The notes beneath the pieces are model-generated. The model saw only the letters and a list, made by a program, of their open reading frames with translations, was not told the origin of the DNA and did no database searches. A stretch of DNA of 35,499 nucleotides from Arthrobacter sp. Br18 (GTDB lineage Bacteria; Actinomycetota; Actinomycetes; Actinomycetales; Micrococcaceae). Position numbers and translations under genes: made by a program. The DNA is taken from assembly GCF_000520555.1 (NCBI RefSeq), contig NZ_KI914877.1, forward strand, positions 35,307 through 70,805, written 5' to 3'. Below, piece by piece: positions 31,485 through 35,499 of the stretch. Each line of letters opens with the position of its first letter. Positions within the stretch are counted from its first letter, which is position 1.

Positions 31485-32839
31485 GCCCCCACCAGGTTCT
31501 GCCCGCACACCCGCACCACCTGGCCGTTGATTCCCGCAGCGGAACCGGAGGCGAGGAACGCCACGGTTTCGGCGACGTCGACGGGAAGCCCGCCCTGCTG
31601 AAGGCTGCTCAGCCGCCGCGCCACCTGCCGGGTCAGCGGTGGAATCTTCGCCGTCATCTCGGTTTCGATGAAACCGGGAGCCACAGCGTTGATGGTGCGT
31701 GCGGTTCCTTCGAACTCCACTGAGGTGGCACGTACCATGCCGATCACGCCGGCCTTGGAGGCGGCGTAGTTGCTCTGGCCGCGGTTCCCCGCGATACCGC
31801 TGGTGGAGGCGAGGCTGACGATTCTTCCGTCCGGCGCGAAGACCTCGGACGCAAGGACCGCCTCGTTGATGCGCAGCTGCGAGGTGATGTTGACGTTCAC
31901 CACTGAATCCCAGCGAGCTGCGTCCATGTTCGCGAGCAGCTTGTCCCGCGTGATCCCGGCGTTGTGCACCAGGATGTCGAGTGCGCCGTACCGTGCTGCG
32001 ACATGGGCGAGGAGGCGTGCACCGGCGTCGGGCGTGGTGATGTCGAGCTGGAGGGCGGTGCCGCCCACCCGGTTGGCCACCCGGGCCAGCTGCTCCCCCG
32101 CGGCCGGAACGTCCACGACGACGACGTGTGCTCCATCCCGGTGCAGCACCGCGGCGATCTCGGCGCCGATTCCCCGGGCGGCTCCCGTGACCAGCGCCGT
32201 CCTGCCGGCGAGGGGCCGCCCAGGATCACCGTCTCCGCGGCTCCCGGCAGCCGACGCGATCGGCGCCGGGCCCACGGGGAGGAACTGGCCGTCCACATAG
32301 GCGCTCTTTCCCGACAGGAGGAACCGCAGCGCCCCGAGGACGTTCGGCTCGTCCACGCGCGCCGAGCGCTGGAGGATGATGCCGTTGGCGGTGGCCCCTC
32401 GACGGAGTTCGCGGGCCACGGACCGGATGGCGCCGTCGATACCCTGCCGCGCCGCCGCCTGTGCCGGACCGGTTGACTCCCCGGGGGCGCGAAACAGGCC
32501 GATTACCCGGCCACCCGCAGCCAGGAGCCGGACAGCCTGGCCCAGCTCGAGCATCGGTGCAGCGAGATCCATGGGCGCCGACACGTCGTCGAGCACCACG
32601 ATTGCAGCACTCAGCGTCTCGCCCGGAAGGGCGTGGCGTCGGATCTCCAGATCCCAGGCCAGCAGTTCGGCCGCGAGGGCGTCGGCGCCGGGACCGGAAC
32701 CGACGACGAGTAGCGGATGGTCCGCGAGGGCTTCCCCCGGCGTGTGGCGCCGGAGGACAGCGGGCCGCGGCAACCCGAGGGACTTCGCGATCCTCGCGGG
32801 CAGCGGATTATTGATCAGCTCGAGGTAGGTGTCGGCCAT
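31481..32839 (-). CDS. High-molecular-weight 3-oxoacyl-(CoA/ACP) reductase, FabG4 type
   Basis: A 452-residue two-domain ketoreductase. Residues 1-205 form a degenerate flavodoxin-like domain. The SDR domain follows, with TGAARGIG (218-225), HNAG (292-295) and the triad Ser345-Tyr358-Lys362 (ASTSG ... NYAASK). This is the FabG4 (Rv0242c) layout, which reduces 3-oxoacyl-CoA with NADH and can work in the oxidative direction. The ATG at 32839 is two bases after the thiolase stop and has GAGG about ten bases upstream. A start at 32890 would overlap the thiolase gene and add an Arg-rich tail of no family likeness. It acts between the MaoC hydratase and the thiolase. Confidence 0.92.
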   Translation of the reverse strand: MADTYLELINNPLPARIAKSLGLPRPAVLRRHTPGEALADHPLLVVGSGPGADALAAELLAWDLEIRRHALPGETLSAAIVVLDDVSAPMDLAAPMLELGQAVRLLAAGGRVIGLFRAPGESTGPAQAAARQGIDGAIRSVARELRRGATANGIILQRSARVDEPNVLGALRFLLSGKSAYVDGQFLPVGPAPIASAAGSRGDGDPGRPLAGRTALVTGAARGIGAEIAAVLHRDGAHVVVVDVPAAGEQLARVANRVGGTALQLDITTPDAGARLLAHVAARYGALDILVHNAGITRDKLLANMDAARWDSVVNVNITSQLRINEAVLASEVFAPDGRIVSLASTSGIAGNRGQSNYAASKAGVIGMVRATSVEFEGTARTINAVAPGFIETEMTAKIPPLTRQVARRLSSLQQGGLPVDVAETVAFLASGSAAGINGQVVRVCGQNLVGA

Positions 32840-32841
32840 GA

Positions 32842-34152
32842 TCAGCGCGCCTCGAGAATGGCGACGACGCCCTGTCCGCCTGCAGCGCAAACGGAGATGA
32901 GTCCGCGCCCCGAGCCCTTCTCCGACAGTGCCTTCGCGAGCGAGGCGACGATCCTGCCGCCCGTCGCTGCAAAGGGATGGCCTGCGGCGAGTGAGGAACC
33001 GTTGACGTTGAGTTTGGCACGGTCGATGGTCCCCAAGGCCCCCTCGAGGCCCAGCTGGTTGCGGCAGAAGTCGTCGTTCTCCCAGGCGGCCAGCGAGCTG
33101 AGGACGGTGCCGGCAAAGGCCTCGTGGATCTCGAAGAAGTCGAAGTCCGCGAGGGTGAGGGAGTTGCGCTGGAGCAGCCGCGGCAGGGCGTAGACCGGAG
33201 CCATGAGGAGCCCCTCCTTGCCGTTCACGAAGTCCACCGCCGCAGCCTCGGCGTCCACCACGTTGGCGAGCATGGGCAAGTTGTGCGCCCGGGCGTAGTC
33301 CTCGGAGCCCAGCAGCACCACTGACGCGCCGTCGGTGAGTGGGGTGGAGTTGCCCGCCGTCATGGTCGCCGGGGTGGGCAGAGCTTTGCCGAACACGGGT
33401 TTCAGCGTCGCAAGCTTCTCCAGCGAGGTGTCGGCACGCAGATTGGCATCCTTGGTGACGCCACGGTACGGGGTCACCAGATCCGAGAAGAAGCCCCGCT
33501 CATAGGCTGCGGCGAGATTGGAGTGGCTGCGGAACGCCAGTTCGTCCTGTGCCTCGCGGCTGATCTCCCAGGCCGCCGTCGTGAGGGCCTGGTGCTCGCC
33601 CATGGACAGCCCCGTGCGCGGCTCACCGGTGGTCGGCGCGTTCGGGGCGAGGTCCTTCGGGCGCAGCCCTGCCAGCGTCCTAATCTTCTGCTGCGTCGTC
33701 CGGGCGCGTGAGAAATCCAGCAGGACGCGCCGGAGTCCTTCACTGACAGCGATGGGGGCGTCCGAAGCGGAGTCCACTCCGCCCGCGATTCCGGAGTCGA
33801 TCTGTCCGAGCTTGATCTTGTTCGCAAGGCCCACCACGGTTTCAAGCCCGGTGGCGCACGCCTGCTGCACGTCGTAGGCAGGGGTTGCGGGCGAGAGCGC
33901 CGACCCCAGTACCGCCTCACGCGTGAGGTTGAAGTCACGGGAGTGCTTGAGGACCGCTCCTGCCGCAACCTCCCCGATCCGCTCCCCCTGCAGCCCGAAA
34001 CGCGCCACCAGGCCGTCGAGTGCGGCGATGAGCATGTCCTGGTTGGAGGAGTAGGCATACGCTCCCCCTGACCGGGCGAAGGGGATCCGGTTTCCGCCGA
34101 TCACCACTGCCTGGCGGACGGGAGCGCTGGTGGGGCTGGCCTGTTCTGGCAT
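32842..34152 (-). CDS. Acetyl-CoA C-acyltransferase (thiolase)
   Basis: A 436-residue thiolase of the FadI/FadA2 type, cleaving 3-oxoacyl-CoA with CoA in the last step of beta-oxidation. The nucleophile is Cys99 in VQQACATGLE. The other active-site parts are FEIHEAFAG, NGSSLAAGHPFAATGGR and the C-terminal CAAGGQG (Cys422). The ATG at 34152 has AGGAG seven bases upstream. It is the first gene of a tight operon with the FabG4-type and MaoC genes. The 74-bp gap to the divergent TetR start carries the GATAC-type inverted repeats. Confidence 0.94.
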   Translation of the reverse strand: MPEQASPTSAPVRQAVVIGGNRIPFARSGGAYAYSSNQDMLIAALDGLVARFGLQGERIGEVAAGAVLKHSRDFNLTREAVLGSALSPATPAYDVQQACATGLETVVGLANKIKLGQIDSGIAGGVDSASDAPIAVSEGLRRVLLDFSRARTTQQKIRTLAGLRPKDLAPNAPTTGEPRTGLSMGEHQALTTAAWEISREAQDELAFRSHSNLAAAYERGFFSDLVTPYRGVTKDANLRADTSLEKLATLKPVFGKALPTPATMTAGNSTPLTDGASVVLLGSEDYARAHNLPMLANVVDAEAAAVDFVNGKEGLLMAPVYALPRLLQRNSLTLADFDFFEIHEAFAGTVLSSLAAWENDDFCRNQLGLEGALGTIDRAKLNVNGSSLAAGHPFAATGGRIVASLAKALSEKGSGRGLISVCAAGGQGVVAILEAR

Positions 34153-34194
34153 GGAGGATCTCCTGGTGGTTCTCGGTGGACACGCGTGGGTTAT

Positions 34195-34211
34195 CGATAC
34201 CAAGCGTACCT
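34195..34211. promoter_or_regulatory. TetR operator candidate, distal copy, fatty-acid locus
   Basis: CGATAC-caagc-GTACCT is a 6-5-6 inverted repeat with 4 of 6 arm positions paired. It adjoins a better copy at 34211-34227; the centres are 16 bp apart. Confidence 0.45.
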
Positions 34212-34227
34212 GATACGCTAAGTATCA
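34211..34227. promoter_or_regulatory. TetR operator candidate, perfect copy, fatty-acid locus
   Basis: TGATAC-gctaa-GTATCA pairs at all six arm positions with a 5-base spacer. It ends on the first base of the proposed TetR start codon, so binding would block the regulator's own expression and probably that of the thiolase operon. Confidence 0.65.
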
Positions 34228-34973
34228 TGAACTCAGCCGCACTGTTCCCGGGCGTTTCCGGGCGCGCATCGACACGCGGTGCTGTGTCCGCTCCTTCGGA
34301 CTCGCCGCCCGGGGACGGTCGCTCCAGCAGGTGGAAGGATCACCGCACAGCCCGCCGCCGTGCCCTGATCAAATCCGCGCGCCGCGCGGTCGATGTGCTG
34401 GGGCCGGGGGCGTCGATGGAGGACATCGCCGCTGCGGCTGATACGTCCAAATCCGTCTACTACCGGTATTTCGGCGACAAGACCGGCCTGCAGCGGGCAG
34501 TCGCCGAGGTGGTCCTCAGCCAGATGCAGCAGAAGGTCCTCGACGCCGCCCGCCAGGCCCCAGGCCCGCGCGAAGGATTGTGGTCCATGGTGTTCACCTA
34601 CCTGCAGATGGCCCGGACCTCGCCCCATGTCTACGCGTTCGTGACCAGCTCCGGGACTTCCGAGCCCGCAGGCAGCACCGGCGGGGACCGCTCGCCGGAC
34701 ACCCTCGCCTCCTTTCTCGAAGCGACCACGGACATGATCGCCCAGCCGATGGCCTCCTATCTCCTTGCGGCGCACGGGCCCGACGGGTCCGGCGATGCCG
34801 CGTACTGGCCGCGCGCCGCGATCGGCATGGTGAGGGCCGCGGGCGAGATGTGGCTTTCGACCGCCGACGGCCCCGGCAAGCCGACCGAGGAACAGCTGGC
34901 GGACCAGATCACCGCCTGGCTCTTCGACGGCATCGGCCACGCCGCACCCTCCCCTCGACCCAGCAACCCGTGA
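34227..34973 (+). CDS. TetR/AcrR family regulator of the fatty-acid locus
   Basis: A 248-residue regulator. About 45 Ser/Pro-rich residues precede the DNA-binding domain, whose helix-turn-helix is SMEDIAAAADTSKSVYYRYF. The ligand domain is long and helical, with MASYLLAAHG and an AAGEMWLS segment. I use the ATG at 34227; no Shine-Dalgarno site precedes it, so the mRNA may be leaderless, or a later start may be used. It is divergent from the thiolase-FabG4-MaoC operon and lies nine bases before the acyl-CoA oxidase gene. By position it should sense acyl-CoA or fatty acid and control both units; this is inference. Confidence 0.85.
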   Translation: MNSAALFPGVSGRASTRGAVSAPSDSPPGDGRSSRWKDHRTARRRALIKSARRAVDVLGPGASMEDIAAAADTSKSVYYRYFGDKTGLQRAVAEVVLSQMQQKVLDAARQAPGPREGLWSMVFTYLQMARTSPHVYAFVTSSGTSEPAGSTGGDRSPDTLASFLEATTDMIAQPMASYLLAAHGPDGSGDAAYWPRAAIGMVRAAGEMWLSTADGPGKPTEEQLADQITAWLFDGIGHAAPSPRPSNP

Positions 34974-34982
34974 AGGACACGC

Positions 34983-35499
34983 CATGACGCAGACAGCCGT
35001 CCGCCAGCAGCTCCAGGTTCCCGCCACCGCCGAAATCCGGGACAACGATGACGCAGTGGTGGACACCGCGGTCCTCGGTGAACTACTCCTCGGCAAGTGG
35101 GCGAACGTCCGACGGACCGCGCGTGAACTCGCCGGCCGTCCCGAGATCCAGAAGATCGAGGGCCTGTCCGCCACGGAGCACCGGAAGCGCTGCTTCGACC
35201 AGTTGCACTACCTCGTGGAGCAGCAGGCAGTGCACCGCGCCTTCCCCAGCGCCCTCGGCGGAGCTGACGACCACGGCGGAAATGTTGCAGGCTTCGAGGA
35301 ACTCGTGGTCGCAGACCCGTCGCTGCAGATCAAGGCAGGCGTGCAGTGGGGCCTCTTCGGTTCCGCGGTGATGCACCTCGGTACCCGGGAGCACCACGAG
35401 GCGTGGCTGCCCGGCATCATGAACATGGACATCCCGGGGTGCTTCGCGATGACGGAGACGGGTCACGGCTCGGATGTCGCGAGCATCGCGACCACCGCC
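34983..35499 (+). CDS. Acyl-CoA oxidase/dehydrogenase, N-terminal part (cut by window end)
   Basis: The first 172 codons are present and the frame stays open to the last base. The N-terminal helical domain includes LHYLVEQQAVHRAFP. The flavin/substrate strand GCFAMTETGHGSDV (about 155-168) is the acyl-CoA oxidase type of the acyl-CoA dehydrogenase fold. The enzyme makes the trans-2-enoyl-CoA used by the MaoC hydratase encoded across the divergent promoter. The ATG at 34983 has GAAGGA six bases upstream. It follows the TetR gene by nine bases, so it is in the same operon. The catalytic base region is outside the window. Confidence 0.87.

Noticed and set aside
1-35499. CRISPR arrays, insertion sequences, prophage genes or toxin-antitoxin pairs
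   Set aside because: I found no regularly spaced repeats, transposase-like or integrase-like proteins, phage structural proteins or recognisable toxin-antitoxin pairs.

Overview
The window is a chromosomal segment from a high-GC actinobacterium, most likely of the Arthrobacter/Micrococcaceae type. The evidence is a mycothiol-biosynthesis ligase gene (mshC), a PAC2-family gene, the DUF3090/SCO1664/MSMEG_4193 trio, a LigC-type ATP-dependent DNA ligase, a FabG4-type two-domain ketoreductase, frequent GTG/TTG starts, and GC-driven spurious reading frames opposite almost every gene. Genes are dense and no gene-free stretch exceeds about 210 bases. The genus assignment is inference.

Region 1 (1-14276), housekeeping and conserved actinobacterial neighbourhood. 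The 3' end of a 3-hydroxyisobutyryl-CoA hydrolase gene and an enoyl-CoA hydratase (acyl-CoA/valine catabolism) converge on a minus-strand set: HAD phosphatase, membrane site-2-type protease with CBS domain, and TrmI tRNA m1A58 methyltransferase. Next come PAC2, mshC, uppP, an aldo/keto-reductase-fold protein whose catalytic residues are replaced, an acidic small protein, a DUF5703 protein, an M20 peptidase, tRNA-Leu(GAG) with a strong terminator, a membrane acyltransferase, ArfB ribosome rescue factor, and a tight three-gene operon (histidine phosphatase, DUF3090, SCO1664 kinase-like).

Region 2 (14405-24625), a block of TetR-controlled oxidoreductase modules. Two modules are clearly paralogous. 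Each has a TetR regulator divergent from a zinc-less MDR-type oxidoreductase, and a pair of 8-3-8 inverted repeats lies between them. The first oxidoreductase is followed on the same strand by DUF4389, an ABC ATPase, an FtsX/MacB-like permease and DUF2306. The second is followed by a DUF4386 membrane protein. A third TetR is divergent from a SnoaL-like gene and an NmrA-type SDR gene that seems to lack an internal segment; a 16-bp palindrome lies between them. This block is the most unusual part of the window.

Region 3 (24659-30455): a lipoprotein with a Pro/Ala-rich stalk built on a 12-bp tandem repeat, a PhoD-like metallophosphatase coupled to a LigC-type DNA ligase, a second M50 metallopeptidase overlapping the ligase gene tail-to-tail, and kynureninase.

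Region 4 (30465-35499): a beta-oxidation locus with MaoC-type hydratase, FabG4-type ketoreductase and thiolase in one overlapping minus-strand operon. It is divergent from a TetR regulator and an acyl-CoA oxidase cut by the window end. It resembles the htdX-fabG4-fadA2-fadE5 locus of Mycobacterium tuberculosis. Paired GATAC-type inverted repeats lie between the divergent halves.
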